64,000 bases of DNA from Candidatus Pseudothioglobus singularis PS1 (GTDB lineage Bacteria > Pseudomonadota > Gammaproteobacteria > PS1 > Pseudothioglobaceae), in the NCBI RefSeq assembly GCF_001281385.1, contig NZ_CP006911.1, positions 620,001-684,000 of the forward strand. Reading direction: 5' to 3'. The position numbers were made by a program, and so were the translations under genes. This document shows positions 34,838 through 45,190 of this stretch, piece after piece. How positions within the stretch are numbered: the stretch's first letter is position 1; each line of letters starts with the position of its first letter. The notes under the pieces are model-generated. The model searched no databases, was not told the origin of the DNA, and saw only the letters and a list, made by a program, of their open reading frames with translations.

Positions 34838-36823
34838 ATGGCTAGAAAATTTCAACTCAAATCAAACTTTTCACCGAAGGGTGATCAGCCAACTGCAATT
34901 CAAAAGTTACTTGATGGAATTAAGTCTGGAGAGAAGTATCAAACGCTCGTTGGAGTGACAGGATCTGGAAAAACATTCACTCTGGCAAATGTCATTGAAA
35001 AAAGTCAAAAGCCAAGCCTCATTATGGCTCCTAATAAAACACTGGCGGCCCAGCTTTATAGTGAAATGAAGGAGTTTTTCCCCAATAATGCTGTTGAATA
35101 TTTTGTCTCTTATTATGACTACTATCAGCCAGAAGCGTATGTGCCTGCATCAGATACCTACATTGAAAAAGATGCTTCAATCAATGAGCAAATTGAGCAA
35201 ATGAGGCTCTCTGCTACAAAATCACTTCTTGAGAGGAAAGATGTCATTATTATTGCGAGCGTTTCAGCCATTTATGGTCTTGGAGACCCTGAAAGTTATA
35301 TGAAGATGCTGCTCCATCTAACGGTCGGTGAAATTACAAATCAGAGAGAAATTCTTGCCACACTTTCAAAGATGCAGTATACCCGCAACGACGTGACTCT
35401 AATTCGTGGACATTTTAGAGTTAAGGGTGAGGTTATTGACATATTCCCAGCCGACTCTGAAGAGAGGGCAATTAGAATTGAAATGTTTGATGATGAAGTG
35501 GAGAGTCTTTCTTGGTTTGATCCACTCACCGGTGAAAAGCTTAAATCACTTAAACGAATAACAATTTATCCAAAAACACACTACGTTACTCCTGAATCTA
35601 CGATTCAAAATATACTGGATGACATTAAAATTGAGCTTGGAGTTAGAAAAAAAGAGCTTCTTTCTCAAAACAAGTTGGTTGAGGATCAAAGACTTTCGCA
35701 GAGGGTTGTTCAAGATATGGAGATGATGAGAGAGCTTGGTTATTGTTCAGGCATTGAAAACTACTCTCGATATCTCTCAGGGCGGAAACCGGGTGAGGCT
35801 CCACCGACGCTTTTTGATTATTTGCCGGATGATGCTCTTGTTATATTAGATGAATCTCATGTCACAGTGAGTCAAATTGGGGCGATGTATAACGGTGATA
35901 GGGCTCGTAAAACGACACTCGTTGACTTTGGGTTTCGTCTTCCTTCAGCGCTTGATAATAGACCATTAAAATTTGAAGAATTTTCAGAAAGATTAAACCA
36001 ATGCATTTTAGTTTCTGCAACCCCAGCAAATTATGAGCTTGAGGTTTCAACCGTTATTGCTGAACAAGTTGTAAGGCCAACCGGACTCTTAGATCCTGAA
36101 ATAGAGGTGAGGTCTGTAGAGACCCAAGTGGATGATTTATTATCTGAAATTAATAAAAGGGTTGCTATTAAAGAAAGGGTTCTGGTGACAACCCTCACTA
36201 AAAGAATGTCAGAACAGCTTAGTGAATATTTAAATGACCATAATGTCAAGGTTCGATATCTTCACTCAGATATTGATACAGTTGAAAGGGTTGAAATTAT
36301 TCGTGATTTACGTCTAGGTGTGTTTGATGTTTTGGTTGGAATTAACCTTCTAAGAGAGGGGCTCGATATCCCTGAAGTTTCACTTGTAGCAATTTTGGAT
36401 GCTGATAAAGAAGGTTTTTTAAGGTCTGAGCGCTCCCTGATTCAAACAATGGGAAGGGCTGCTAGAAATATCAATGGCAGTGTTATTCTTTATGCTGACA
36501 GAATAACCAATTCAATGCAAAGGGCTATGGATGTCACATCATCCAGGAGAGATAAGCAGAAAGTCTTTAATGAGGAAAATGGAATAATACCAAAAGGTGT
36601 TATAAAGCCAATTATTGACATACTCGATACTGATCTCTCTGCGGCTGATATTGAGGAAGCAGTTTCAGAAAATGTTCAAGTCAGACTCTCACCTGTGCAG
36701 CTTTCTAAAGAGTTGAAGCGACTCGAGAAAGAAATGTATCAGTATGCAGAAGAGTTAAAGTTTGAACAAGCGGCAGATATTAGAAATCAAATCAAATTTT
36801 TAAGAGATGGACAATTCAAGTAA
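34838..36823 (+). CDS. uvrB: Excinuclease ABC subunit B
   Basis: A 661-residue nucleotide-excision-repair helicase of normal length. The Walker [11 protein letters not shown], the beta-hairpin [12 protein letters not shown] that clamps damaged DNA, the DESH box, helicase motifs ([34 protein letters not shown]) and the C-terminal UVR domain ([20 protein letters not shown]) are all intact. Acts with UvrA and UvrC. Confidence 0.98.
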   Translation: MARKFQLKSNFSPKGDQPTAIQKLLDGIKSGEKYQTLVGVTGSGKTFTLANVIEKSQKPSLIMAPNKTLAAQLYSEMKEFFPNNAVEYFVSYYDYYQPEAYVPASDTYIEKDASINEQIEQMRLSATKSLLERKDVIIIASVSAIYGLGDPESYMKMLLHLTVGEITNQREILATLSKMQYTRNDVTLIRGHFRVKGEVIDIFPADSEERAIRIEMFDDEVESLSWFDPLTGEKLKSLKRITIYPKTHYVTPESTIQNILDDIKIELGVRKKELLSQNKLVEDQRLSQRVVQDMEMMRELGYCSGIENYSRYLSGRKPGEAPPTLFDYLPDDALVILDESHVTVSQIGAMYNGDRARKTTLVDFGFRLPSALDNRPLKFEEFSERLNQCILVSATPANYELEVSTVIAEQVVRPTGLLDPEIEVRSVETQVDDLLSEINKRVAIKERVLVTTLTKRMSEQLSEYLNDHNVKVRYLHSDIDTVERVEIIRDLRLGVFDVLVGINLLREGLDIPEVSLVAILDADKEGFLRSERSLIQTMGRAARNINGSVILYADRITNSMQRAMDVTSSRRDKQKVFNEENGIIPKGVIKPIIDILDTDLSAADIEEAVSENVQVRLSPVQLSKELKRLEKEMYQYAEELKFEQAADIRNQIKFLRDGQFK

Positions 36824-36864
36824 TATTATGATAATATTGTATTAATTTTAAGTAATTGATAAAC

Positions 36865-37533
36865 ATGCAAATAAATATAATTTCAAAGCTTATAACTCCT
36901 GTTTTATTGATTGTATTTTTAACTTCATGTTCACCTAGTAATGTTGAAGTGTCTATTTATACTACTGATATTGATGTTGCTCAAGAGGGAGAAGTTTTAG
37001 AGGTTCCAGTTATGGCTTCTTTTTCACTTTATAGTGATGATGATGGTGAGTTAGAGAGTGCTAGTCAAATTGCTGAAAAGTATCTTGCTCCAGATTCTAT
37101 TTTTTCTCAATCATCAGGTGACTGGGGAGAGACACTTGTTATTGAAACAACAATCCCGATGGGAACTTTAGATAGTTTACAAAATTATTTAGCTAGCAAT
37201 AATAGAGTTGCCGTTCTTTTGGTTCAAGGCGTTGATGAGATCGAAATTAGCCTAAGTTCTACTGACTATGCAGACGCGCTAAACAGTGAATTGACTGATA
37301 TCAATTTTATGTTAGGATTTGAATTGCCAGGAGATTCAACAAACTTTAGAGTTATAAGTGATAGTAGGAATGAAGTTCAAGTTGATGCCACTGCTGTATT
37401 TGTTTCTGAAAAACCATACCTTTACTATTCTAAAGTCCTTAAAAGAAGAGATGAGGCAGAAATAGTCTTCAAAGGCACAACTGATAGTGTTTATAGTGAA
37501 ATAAATCCTTTAATTTATATAAATTATCCATAA
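36865..37533 (+). CDS. Lipoprotein, unknown
   Basis: About 222 residues. ATG 36865 is chosen over an in-frame TTG at 36856. The signal ends in lipobox IVFLTSC. The mature protein is acidic and beta-rich (VEVSIYTTDIDVAQEGEVLE, VAVLLVQGVDEIEISLS) with no recognisable domain. It stands 41 bp after uvrB, apparently an independent gene or a tail gene of its transcript. Confidence 0.65.
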   Translation: MQINIISKLITPVLLIVFLTSCSPSNVEVSIYTTDIDVAQEGEVLEVPVMASFSLYSDDDGELESASQIAEKYLAPDSIFSQSSGDWGETLVIETTIPMGTLDSLQNYLASNNRVAVLLVQGVDEIEISLSSTDYADALNSELTDINFMLGFELPGDSTNFRVISDSRNEVQVDATAVFVSEKPYLYYSKVLKRRDEAEIVFKGTTDSVYSEINPLIYINYP

Positions 37534-37559
37534 CAAGTAAAGCATTTACAAAAAGATAA

Positions 37560-39101
37560 CTATAGATTACCTTCCATTCTATCTTTTGCTTTGTCAATTG
37601 CAACGTGATACTGAGGATCCTCAAGAACATTAACCTCTACCAATTGCTTAGCTGTTTTTAACAGAAGCCTGCACTCTTCACTAAGATGCATTAAATGAAG
37701 TGTCTTACCCACTTTTTGATAACGTTCAGCAAGTTTATCAATTGCTTGAATTGCAGAGTGATCAATTACTCTTGAATCTTTAAAGTCAATATAAACATTT
37801 CCTGGATCCTCTTTCGGATTAAAGATTGAGTGAAAGGTATTAATGGAAGCAAAAAATAGAGCACCATGAAGTCTATAGGTTTTCTTTCCATCTGATTCAT
37901 ATTCTTCCATTGAGTGAATCTTCCCTGCAGATTCCCATGCATATGATAAAGCTGACATAATAACGCCAGCTATAACTGCAAGCGCCAGATTATCAGTTAA
38001 TACAGTAATGACTGCAACTGCAATTCCCACAATAATATCTGGTAAAGGAACTTTGCCAAATAGACGAAATGAGCCCCACTCAAATGTTCCAATGACAACC
38101 ATCATCATCACACCTATAAGCACTGCAACTGGAATCATTTCAATATACTTGGCGAGATAAAGAATAAAAAATAGAAGAACGAGAGAGGCAACAATGCCTG
38201 ATAACCTTCCCCTTCCTCCAGATTTAATATTGATTAAACTTTGTCCAACCATCGCACAGCCGCCCATTCCGCCAAAAAAACCAGTAACCGTATTTGCAAC
38301 TCCTTGCCCAATGCATTCCCGATTTGGTTGACCTGTAGTTTCGGTTAAATCATCAATTAAATTAAGTGTCAATAAGCTCTCAATGAGGCCAACTAGTGCC
38401 ATCACTATGGCGTATGGAAAAACAATTTTGAGCATGTCAATGCTCAGTGGAACATCAGGGAGATGAAAAGGAGGAAAAACGCCGCCTATAGGGGCAATAT
38501 CACCAACCGTTCGGGTGTCTAAACCTAAAAATAATACCGCTAGAGTTCCAATTACTATTGCAACTAAAGTTGAGGGTACAGCTCGAGTTAATTTAGGTAA
38601 AAAATGAATAATCATCATAGTGATTGCAACGATCACTAACATAAGTGCTAGTGGAGTTCCTGTGATCCATTCACCACCCACTTTAAATTGTTTAACCTGA
38701 GAGAGGAAAATGACAATGGCTAAGCCATTTACAAAGCCTAGAAAAACTGGGTGTGGAACGAGTCGTATAAATTTACCCATTCTCAAGAGTCCAAATACAA
38801 TTTGGATAATTCCAGTTAAGACTACAGCTGCAAATAAATACTCAACACCATGAAGGGCAACCAAAGTACCAATAACAACAGCAATGGCTCCAGTAGCTCC
38901 TGAAATCATTCCAGGCCTTCCACCCAAGATTGATGTAACAATTCCTATTGTAAACGCCGCATAAAGCCCAACAAGTGGATTAAGTCCAGCTAAAAGAGCG
39001 AATGCAACTGCTTCTGGGACAAGAGCAAGTGCAACGGTGAGACCTGACAAAACATCATTTTTCGCGTTACTAGGAACGCGCTTATGGATAAGCTTAAACA
39101 T
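37560..39101 (-). CDS. SulP-family anion transporter with STAS domain
   Basis: A 513-residue transporter. It opens with VLSGLTVALALVPEAVAFAL and has the SulP segments GLYAAFTIGIVTSILGGRPG and GVANTVTGFFGGMGGCAMVG. The C-terminal STAS domain (about 405-495) contains VYIDFKDSRVIDHSAIQAID. Family members carry sulfate, bicarbonate or other anions, and marine homologues are often proposed bicarbonate transporters. Ion specificity is not predictable. The gap to aroC is 25 bp, same strand, possibly co-transcribed. Confidence 0.9.
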   Translation of the reverse strand: MFKLIHKRVPSNAKNDVLSGLTVALALVPEAVAFALLAGLNPLVGLYAAFTIGIVTSILGGRPGMISGATGAIAVVIGTLVALHGVEYLFAAVVLTGIIQIVFGLLRMGKFIRLVPHPVFLGFVNGLAIVIFLSQVKQFKVGGEWITGTPLALMLVIVAITMMIIHFLPKLTRAVPSTLVAIVIGTLAVLFLGLDTRTVGDIAPIGGVFPPFHLPDVPLSIDMLKIVFPYAIVMALVGLIESLLTLNLIDDLTETTGQPNRECIGQGVANTVTGFFGGMGGCAMVGQSLINIKSGGRGRLSGIVASLVLLFFILYLAKYIEMIPVAVLIGVMMMVVIGTFEWGSFRLFGKVPLPDIIVGIAVAVITVLTDNLALAVIAGVIMSALSYAWESAGKIHSMEEYESDGKKTYRLHGALFFASINTFHSIFNPKEDPGNVYIDFKDSRVIDHSAIQAIDKLAERYQKVGKTLHLMHLSEECRLLLKTAKQLVEVNVLEDPQYHVAIDKAKDRMEGNL

Positions 39102-39126
39102 TATTTCCTTTTAAATTGAAGTCTAA

Positions 39127-40227
39127 TTACTGCTTGGATGCAGGAATGGATGGCGTTTCTGATTTAACATCAGCATTTTGAGCGCGATGCCTTAGAGCGT
39201 GATCCATAAGTGTAATTGCAAGCATTGCTTCTGCAATAGGAGTCGCTCTAATACCAACACAAGGATCATGCCTACCTGTTGTACTAATTTCCGTTGAGTG
39301 GCCTTTTTTATCAATACTATCAGTAGGGAGACGAATACTAGAGGTCGGTTTTAAAGCAATTGAAACCAAAAGGTCTTGTCCTGAACTTATACCACCAAGT
39401 ATTCCGCCAGAGTTATTAGAGGTAAAGCCTTCAGGAGTAATTGGATCTCTATGGTCTGAACCTTTTTGATTGACAACTTCAAAACCTGATCCTATCTCTA
39501 TGCCTTTGACTGCATTAATACTCATCATTGCATGAGCTATATCTGCATCTAACCTGTCAAAGATAGGCTCTCCGAGTCCAGTAATCATATTACTGGCAAC
39601 AATATTTATTCTTGCACCAATGGAATCTCCTGATTTCCTTAGATTGTCCATATACTTTTCGAGTTCAGGTACCTTTGATGAGTCTGGACAAAAGAATGGA
39701 TTATTGTGCACCTCGGCCCAGTCAAAGTTATCAAAAGTGATTGGACCCAATTGAGACAGATAACCATGAATCTCAATACCATATTTTTCATTTAAATACT
39801 TTTTAGCAATTCCACCAGCAGCAACTCTTATGGCTGTCTCTCTGGCAGAAGAGCGGCCACCACCACGATAATCCCTTAACCCATATTTTTGTTGGTATGT
39901 GAAGTCAGCATGGCCAGGTCTAAAAGAGTTTGCAATGTTGGTATAATCTCTCGGCCTTTGATCAGTATTTTCTATTAAAAGACCTATAGGAGTTCCAGTG
40001 GTCACCCCTTCAAAAGTTCCAGAAACAATCTTGATTGCATCTGACTCTCTCCTTTGGGTTGTGTGTCTTGAGCTTCCAGGCTTTCTTAAATCTAAATCAC
40101 CCTGAAGGTCTTCTTCAGTGAGCTTCATCCCAGGAGGGCAGCCATCAACAATGCCTAATAACGCCTCACCATGACTTTCACCAGCGGACGTTAAAGTAAA
40201 TAATTTTCCAAATGAGTTGCCTGACAT
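39127..40227 (-). CDS. aroC: Chorismate synthase
   Basis: A 366-residue enzyme of usual length, with all three family signatures: [18 protein letters not shown] near the start, [20 protein letters not shown] in the middle, and [19 protein letters not shown] near the C-terminus. It makes chorismate from EPSP using reduced FMN, the last step of the shikimate pathway. aroE also lies in this window (57932-58747) but far away. Confidence 0.98.
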   Translation of the reverse strand: MSGNSFGKLFTLTSAGESHGEALLGIVDGCPPGMKLTEEDLQGDLDLRKPGSSRHTTQRRESDAIKIVSGTFEGVTTGTPIGLLIENTDQRPRDYTNIANSFRPGHADFTYQQKYGLRDYRGGGRSSARETAIRVAAGGIAKKYLNEKYGIEIHGYLSQLGPITFDNFDWAEVHNNPFFCPDSSKVPELEKYMDNLRKSGDSIGARINIVASNMITGLGEPIFDRLDADIAHAMMSINAVKGIEIGSGFEVVNQKGSDHRDPITPEGFTSNNSGGILGGISSGQDLLVSIALKPTSSIRLPTDSIDKKGHSTEISTTGRHDPCVGIRATPIAEAMLAITLMDHALRHRAQNADVKSETPSIPASKQ

Positions 40228-40339
40228 TGTCTAATGATATGCTTTGCTATGATGGCAGACATTATACCAGTGACAAAATTTAGGTCTAATAATATTCACT
40301 CAAACTGAATGAACTCAAGATTAATAGAGTACAGGAAGT

Positions 40340-40984
40340 TTAGGGCTTTATGAAGTCTTCGTAATAATAATAATGAACTCCTGGCTTACTTTTCAATGTG
40401 GAAACCATTTTTTTTGCTAAAACTTTAGCATTGATGCTTCTGTACTTACTTGTAGAGCCAATAAGAACAAGGTCAAGAAATTTTGCAAGCTTCATGAATA
40501 TTTTTTCAGATGTAGCCCTTTTTCTTCCACCAGATCCTGTTAAAAAACCAGGTCTGAAAATGTTTACACTCTCAAATCCAATATCAATAATAGAGTCCTC
40601 GAGTTCACCTTTAACTCTAAGATAAAAGTTTTTTGAAGAACTATCCGCTCCACCAGAAGAAATCAGTGTTAATTTTTTTGCGCCTGACTCAAACGCTTTT
40701 TTAGCAATATCAATAGAATAGTCAAAATCAACTCTTCGAAAATTATTTTTATTTCCTGCAATCTTCATAGTGGTTCCAAGACAAAGAAACACATGGTCAC
40801 AAGCTGGTAAAGATCCTTCGATTAGAAAGGACTCAAAGTCAATGATGAGCTCTGAAGCATTAGGGGGAAGACTTGAAATAGGTTTTCTAGTGATTGCAAT
40901 AACCTTATGATTCTTCTCGCAAAGCTGATTTAAGATATTGTTACCAACCAGTCCAGAAGATCCCGCAATGATTGAGGTAGTCAT
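40340..40984 (-). CDS. NAD(P)-binding epimerase-like protein
   Basis: A 214-residue Rossmann protein: IIAGSSGLVGNNILNQL at the N-terminus, VFLCLGTTMKIAGNKNNFRR, and FRPGFLTGSGGRK. The pattern resembles the YwnB/HTATIP2-type atypical SDR (NAD-dependent epimerase-like) family, which act as redox sensors or unknown oxidoreductases. No substrate can be named. It is in line with the DUF2141 gene upstream (28 bp gap) on the same strand. Confidence 0.75.
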   Translation of the reverse strand: MTTSIIAGSSGLVGNNILNQLCEKNHKVIAITRKPISSLPPNASELIIDFESFLIEGSLPACDHVFLCLGTTMKIAGNKNNFRRVDFDYSIDIAKKAFESGAKKLTLISSGGADSSSKNFYLRVKGELEDSIIDIGFESVNIFRPGFLTGSGGRKRATSEKIFMKLAKFLDLVLIGSTSKYRSINAKVLAKKMVSTLKSKPGVHYYYYEDFIKP

Positions 40985-41012
40985 TTAATGATTTACTGAG
41001 TTATGAGGTATT

Positions 41013-41447
41013 TTAAGGTAGAACAATTTCAATATTATCTATGTCAGAATTGACATCAACCTTCATCTTATCAAACTTGGGCGCACCCATCCCGCTAAAC
41101 TGATAAAAGCCTGCTGGCTCTTTTGGGATAAAGAAAAAGAAGTCCAATTCTCCGTTACCATTCTTATCTTCAAAAGAAGCTAGGGCGTAAGGTCCCGATG
41201 GTACCTGCATACTGAAAGAAATATTACAGTCTGAGCCTTTCTCAGGATTATAAATACTCTCTTGGCTATGGTTCATGCCTTTGAATCCAGACTCTTCATA
41301 AACTAAAACATGAACAGCGTGTTTTGACGAGCAGCCAGTCACTGAACCACTAACAGTATGAAGGTGATCATCGGCCTTAGCAATACTGAAGAAACTTAAA
41401 AGAAATAAAGATAGGAATATAGTTAGTAATATTGATTTTAATTTCAT
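41013..41447 (-). CDS. DUF2141-like secreted protein
   Basis: A 144-residue exported protein (signal ending SIAKA|DD). The mature part shows the DUF2141 layout: a beta-sandwich with VSGSVTGCSSKHAVHVLVYE, YALASFEDKNGNGELDFFFF (an EF-hand-like DKNGNGELD) and IPKEPAGFYQFSGMGAPKFD. A Cys pair is present. Periplasmic; function unknown for the family. Confidence 0.78.
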   Translation of the reverse strand: MKLKSILLTIFLSLFLLSFFSIAKADDHLHTVSGSVTGCSSKHAVHVLVYEESGFKGMNHSQESIYNPEKGSDCNISFSMQVPSGPYALASFEDKNGNGELDFFFFIPKEPAGFYQFSGMGAPKFDKMKVDVNSDIDNIEIVLP

Positions 41448-41567
41448 AATAAACCGAGATGAATTTTAAGGATTATATTCTATTTTATAGATAAGAAAAC
41501 TTAATGAATTATTTATGGTTTTTAAATGAACTACTTTCAATGTTAATCAAGATTTGTATTATTAAGA

Positions 41568-42392
41568 TTAGGATTCTTCAAAAAAATCAATTAAACTTCT
41601 AAGGCTTCCAAAGTTTATATGAATACTGCAATACTGCTTGAGTATAGGTTTAGCATGATATGCAACAGATAGCCCTGCAATTTTCATCATTTCTATGTCG
41701 TTGGCACCATCTCCTATTGCAATAACTTGGTTTTCCTTTAATTTGTATTGATCACATAACTCGCCAATATATTTGGCTTTCTCTTTAGCATCAATCACAT
41801 TTCCTATTATGTTGCCAGTGATTGTTTGATTGATTGTCTCAACATCATTAGCGCGGAAGTTTTCAACACCAAGCTGACTTTTAATTTTTTCAGCAAAAAA
41901 TTTAAGACCTCCTGAAACGACTGCTGTCTTTATTTGATTTGATTTGAAGTAGTTGATTAATTCCTCTGCACCCGGGCTGAATTTAACTTTATCTCTATAA
42001 ACTGACTCAAAGATTGAGTTATTTGTGCCTTTAAGAATTGATAATCGTTTTTTGAAGGACTCTGTGAAGTCTAAATGTCCCTGCATTGCCGCTTCAGTGA
42101 TTAAAGATATCTCGTCCTTTAATCCAACCACTTTGGCAACTTCATCGATCGTCTCGACAGTAATTAAAGTGGAGTCCATATCGCTAACCATGAGTCTGAT
42201 ATCTTGATAATCAAAATTGTTGTCAAAAATGTTAAGGTCTATGTCACTAGAGAGCCTGTAACTTTCTATATCAAAATCCTTTTTAGTATGAATTCTATAG
42301 TGATTTTTTCTAAGTTCAACCTCACCACCAAGGTCTAATGCAAGTTTTTTTGCTGATAAAGTTTCAAGGCTATGAAATATAAGCGTCTTCAT
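41568..42392 (-). CDS. serB: Phosphoserine phosphatase
   Basis: A 274-residue HAD-family enzyme. The nucleophile motif is MVSDMDSTLI (about residue 68), motif II is AVVSGG, motif III is KAKYIG, and motif IV is IGDGANDIEMM, with VAYHAKPILK following. An N-terminal regulatory-like region precedes it. It removes phosphate from phosphoserine, the last step of serine synthesis, and is divergent from serC-serA, so the three genes complete the pathway at one locus. Confidence 0.96.
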   Translation of the reverse strand: MKTLIFHSLETLSAKKLALDLGGEVELRKNHYRIHTKKDFDIESYRLSSDIDLNIFDNNFDYQDIRLMVSDMDSTLITVETIDEVAKVVGLKDEISLITEAAMQGHLDFTESFKKRLSILKGTNNSIFESVYRDKVKFSPGAEELINYFKSNQIKTAVVSGGLKFFAEKIKSQLGVENFRANDVETINQTITGNIIGNVIDAKEKAKYIGELCDQYKLKENQVIAIGDGANDIEMMKIAGLSVAYHAKPILKQYCSIHINFGSLRSLIDFFEES

Positions 42393-42504
42393 TGAAAGAT
42401 TAGAAAAGTGTAATTAAGTATTAAGAAAAACTATTTTACAATAGTGGAGTATTTGTATGATTCTCAAAACATTATGATTTTACAATAAAGACAAAAAAAT
42501 AACG

Positions 42505-42523
42505 TTGTGACATTTTGTCACAA
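42505..42523. promoter_or_regulatory. Perfect palindrome in the serB/serC divergent region
   Basis: TTGTGACA and TGTCACAA are perfect 8-bp arms separated by TTT. The centre is about 52 bp upstream of the likely serC start site, a position usual for activators or repressors. It resembles a CRP half-site pair but has N7 instead of N6 spacing, so the binding factor is unknown. Confidence 0.6.
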
Positions 42524-42550
42524 AGCCAATGATAAGTTTTCTTTGGAGGT

Positions 42551-42559
42551 TGGTATAAT
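42551..42559 (+). promoter_or_regulatory. Extended -10 promoter for serC-serA
   Basis: TGGTATAAT (42551-42559) is a full extended -10 sequence; no good -35 lies 17 bp upstream, as expected for extended -10 promoters. Transcription would begin near 42566 and give a leader of about 107 nt. Confidence 0.6.
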
Positions 42560-42570
42560 AATGTTTCTTT

Positions 42571-42651
42571 ATAACCAAAGGTGGTTATTTAAAAAAACAA
42601 TGACGTTTAGATGGGCTTAGTTAACTGGGCGCACCTGAGCGTTTTTTTTTT
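42571..42651 (+). ncRNA. Structured serC leader with terminator-like attenuator
   Basis: The leader holds ATAACC-AAAGGT-GGTTAT (42571-42588, 6-bp hairpin), then GCTTAG (42615-42620) that can pair with CTGAGC (42635-42640, one G-U pair), followed by ten T (42642-42651). The terminator is about 21 nt before the serC ATG and no other gene is upstream on this strand, so it likely acts as an attenuator or riboswitch-type control. Identity with the serC leader motif known from Alphaproteobacteria was not established. Confidence 0.5.
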
Positions 42652-42672
42652 AAATAATTTATATATTCTAAT

Positions 42673-43752
42673 ATGACTCAAGCATACAATTTTAGTGCTG
42701 GACCAGCAATGCTGCCTCAAGAAGTTCTTCTGAGAATTCAAGAAGAGCTTATTGAATATGAGAATTCTAAAGCATCTGTAATGGAGATATCCCATCGAGG
42801 GGTTGATTTTATGGAGGCTGCTCAGAAGGCTGAAAAAGATTTGAGAGAGCTATTAAAAATTCCTGATCATTACAAGGTGCTTTTTCTTCAGGGCGGGGCA
42901 TCAGCTCAGTTTTCGATGGTACCAATCAATTTATTAAGGGGTGGATCTAAAGCAAATTATGCAAACACTGGCCACTGGTCCGTTAAGGCAATTGCAGAGG
43001 CAAAGAGATACTGTGACGTTAATATTTGTACTGATAGTTCAGGTAACAACTTCACAGATATCGAAGATTTTCATGATTGGAAAGTTGATGAAGATGCTGC
43101 TTATTTTCATTACACGCCAAACGAAACGATTGCAGGCCTAGAGTTTGATTACATTCCCGATGTCTCCATGCCGATCGCTGCAGATATGTCTTCAACAATC
43201 TTATCTCGAGAGATTGATGTTTCAAAATACGGCGTCATATATGCAGGTGCACAAAAAAATATTGGGCCATCTGGACTTACCATTGTGATTGTCAGAGATG
43301 ACTTGATAGGTCATCCCGTTAATGGACAACCAAAGCTGTTTGATTATGCCACTCAAGCCAATAATGATTCTATGTTTAATACACCTGCAACGTTTCCATG
43401 GTATGTAGCTGGAAGGGTTTTTGAATGGTTAAAAGAACAAGGTGGGCTAAGCGCAATGCAAAAAATTAATAAGGCTAAAGCGGAGACACTTTATAGTGCA
43501 ATTGATAATTCAGATTTTTATTCTAACCCAGTCTCAATCAAATATCGCTCATGGATGAATATTCCTTTTTTACTGGCAGATGAGAAGTTGAAAAGTAAGT
43601 TCTTAGAGCGTTCTAAAGATTCAGGCTTGCTTGCACTTAAAGGGCATCGCAGTGTTGGCGGTATGAGGGCTAGTATTTATAATGCGATGCCTCAAGAAGG
43701 AGTGGATGCACTTGTGAGTTTTATGAATGATTTTGAAAAGGATTTTGGGTAA
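42673..43752 (+). CDS. serC: Phosphoserine aminotransferase
   Basis: A 359-residue PLP enzyme of usual length. It begins YNFSAGPAMLPQEVL, has LLFLQGG-type GGASAQFSMVP, PLP lysine in YAGAQKNIGPSG, and GHRSVGGMRASIYNAMP near the C-terminus. It converts 3-phosphohydroxypyruvate to phosphoserine with glutamate. The stop overlaps the next ATG by one base (TAATG), so serC and serA are translationally coupled. Confidence 0.98.
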   Translation: MTQAYNFSAGPAMLPQEVLLRIQEELIEYENSKASVMEISHRGVDFMEAAQKAEKDLRELLKIPDHYKVLFLQGGASAQFSMVPINLLRGGSKANYANTGHWSVKAIAEAKRYCDVNICTDSSGNNFTDIEDFHDWKVDEDAAYFHYTPNETIAGLEFDYIPDVSMPIAADMSSTILSREIDVSKYGVIYAGAQKNIGPSGLTIVIVRDDLIGHPVNGQPKLFDYATQANNDSMFNTPATFPWYVAGRVFEWLKEQGGLSAMQKINKAKAETLYSAIDNSDFYSNPVSIKYRSWMNIPFLLADEKLKSKFLERSKDSGLLALKGHRSVGGMRASIYNAMPQEGVDALVSFMNDFEKDFG

Positions 43753-44909
43753 TGCAAAACATACAGGTACTTAATAATATTTCACCCCTTGGTTTAGAAA
43801 AGTTTCCTAAAGATACTTATAAGATCTCAACCTCTAATGATAATCCAGATGCTATTTTAGTTCGAAGTGCAAAAATGCATGATATGGAAATTCAAAATAG
43901 CCTTAAGGCTGTTGGGAGGGCTGGTGCAGGTGTCAACAATATTCCTCTTCAAAAGATGAGTGATAATGGCGTGGTTGTATTTAATACGCCAGGTGCGAAT
44001 GCCAATGCAGTTAAGGAGCTAGTTATTTCTTCAATGCTTTTGGCAAGTCGAAATATATGTCAAGGATGGAGATATGTTAATGATCTGCCACTTGATAATC
44101 TTAAGGCTACTGTTGAGGATGGAAAAAAGCAATATTCTGGATCTGAACTTCCAGGCAAAACACTTGGTATTGTTGGTCTTGGTGCTATTGGTGTTGAAAT
44201 TGCGAATGCTGCAAGCACACTTGGAATGGATGTTATTGGCTACGATCCATCTATCTCAAAGAAGAACGCTTGGAAGATCTCTTCAGATGTTGAGGAGGCT
44301 CTTTCCTTAGAGGAGCTGTTTTCCAAAAGTGATTTCGTTTCGTTTCATGTACCTTTAGTTGATGCTACAAAAAACTTATTAAATGCCAAAAGAATTGCAC
44401 TTCTCCCAGATGGATGCGTTGTAATCAACATGTCAAGAGATGGTATAGTTGATGAGGATGAATTAATAAAAGCTCTTGATAGTGGAAGCGTAAAGTATTA
44501 TGTTACAGACTTTCCAATTGATGAGAAAAAAAATCATGACAGAGTCATTGCACTTCCTCATCTTGGAGCATCTACTTCAGAGGCAGAAGAGAATTGTGCA
44601 ATGATGATAGCAAAGCAAATTAAAGACTATCTAGAAAATGGAAATATACTTAATTCAGTAAATTTTCCAGATGCAAAGATGCCTAGAGCAGGTAGTGAAC
44701 GCCTTGCAATTACTCATCGAAATATTCCTAATATGGTCCGACAAATCACAAAGGCAATTGCAGAAGAAGAAGCTAATATTGTCGATATGTTAAATAAATC
44801 TAGAGGAGATTTTGCATATACCTTGATTGATGTTGAGGAAGAGATTTCTAGCTCAATAATTGACAATATAAAGCTAGTAGAAGGAATTTTAAAAGTAAGG
44901 GCGCTCTAA
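43752..44909 (+). CDS. serA: D-3-phosphoglycerate dehydrogenase
   Basis: A 385-residue enzyme of the short type with one C-terminal ACT-like domain (about 325-385; YTLIDVEEEISSS). NAD-binding motif GIVGLGAIGVEIANAAS (about 139-155), VINMSRDGIVDEDELIKAL for the catalytic Arg/Glu region and LPHLGASTSEAEENCA with the catalytic His are intact. It catalyses the first step of serine synthesis. The mobile element begins 10 bp after its stop. Confidence 0.96.
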   Translation: MQNIQVLNNISPLGLEKFPKDTYKISTSNDNPDAILVRSAKMHDMEIQNSLKAVGRAGAGVNNIPLQKMSDNGVVVFNTPGANANAVKELVISSMLLASRNICQGWRYVNDLPLDNLKATVEDGKKQYSGSELPGKTLGIVGLGAIGVEIANAASTLGMDVIGYDPSISKKNAWKISSDVEEALSLEELFSKSDFVSFHVPLVDATKNLLNAKRIALLPDGCVVINMSRDGIVDEDELIKALDSGSVKYYVTDFPIDEKKNHDRVIALPHLGASTSEAEENCAMMIAKQIKDYLENGNILNSVNFPDAKMPRAGSERLAITHRNIPNMVRQITKAIAEEEANIVDMLNKSRGDFAYTLIDVEEEISSSIIDNIKLVEGILKVRAL

Positions 44910-44918
44910 ATATAGTTT

Positions 44919-44942
44919 GGCGCCCTGGGCAGGCTTTGAACT
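44919..44942. repeat. Distal attachment site repeat
   Basis: TGGCGCCCTGGGCAGG (44919-44934), a mismatch at 44935, then TTTGAAC (44936-44942). It copies the last 24 bp of tRNA-Arg including CCA. What follows is unlike tRNA, so this is an attachment site remnant and not a tRNA gene. Confidence 0.88.
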
Positions 44943-44993
44943 AAAGTATATATCCCCCTATAATAAAGCATTTACAATTTATTATATAAAATT

Positions 44994-45017
44994 ATATACA
45001 CAAATATATACACAAAT
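44994..45017 (+). repeat. Tandem 12-mer, left end arm sites
   Basis: Two abutting copies of TATATACACAAA (44994-45005 and 45006-45017), 52 bp inside the distal attachment repeat. Near-identical tandem copies lie at the other end of the element, which suits integrase arm-type binding sites. Confidence 0.6.
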
Positions 45018-45190
45018 GAAATTGGTAGATAATTAATTAGATAATAACTAATTAATATCTAACTTGTTGATTTAACTATATATATTACCACTATCCCTCG
45101 CATATATATACAGACTTCAACCCTATGGGGTAGGAGCCTATTCTTATAATCTATACAAATATAAACTCTCCCTCTCAGATGAAACGAAAT

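Noticed and set aside
42505-42523. CRP binding site
   Set aside because: The half-sites TGTGA and TCACA are there, but spacing is 7 rather than 6, so a standard CRP dimer would not fit well.
44919-44945. tRNA-like sequence before the island
   Set aside because: Only the last 24 bases of tRNA-Arg are present with a mismatch, and what follows cannot fold as a tRNA. It is an attachment repeat.
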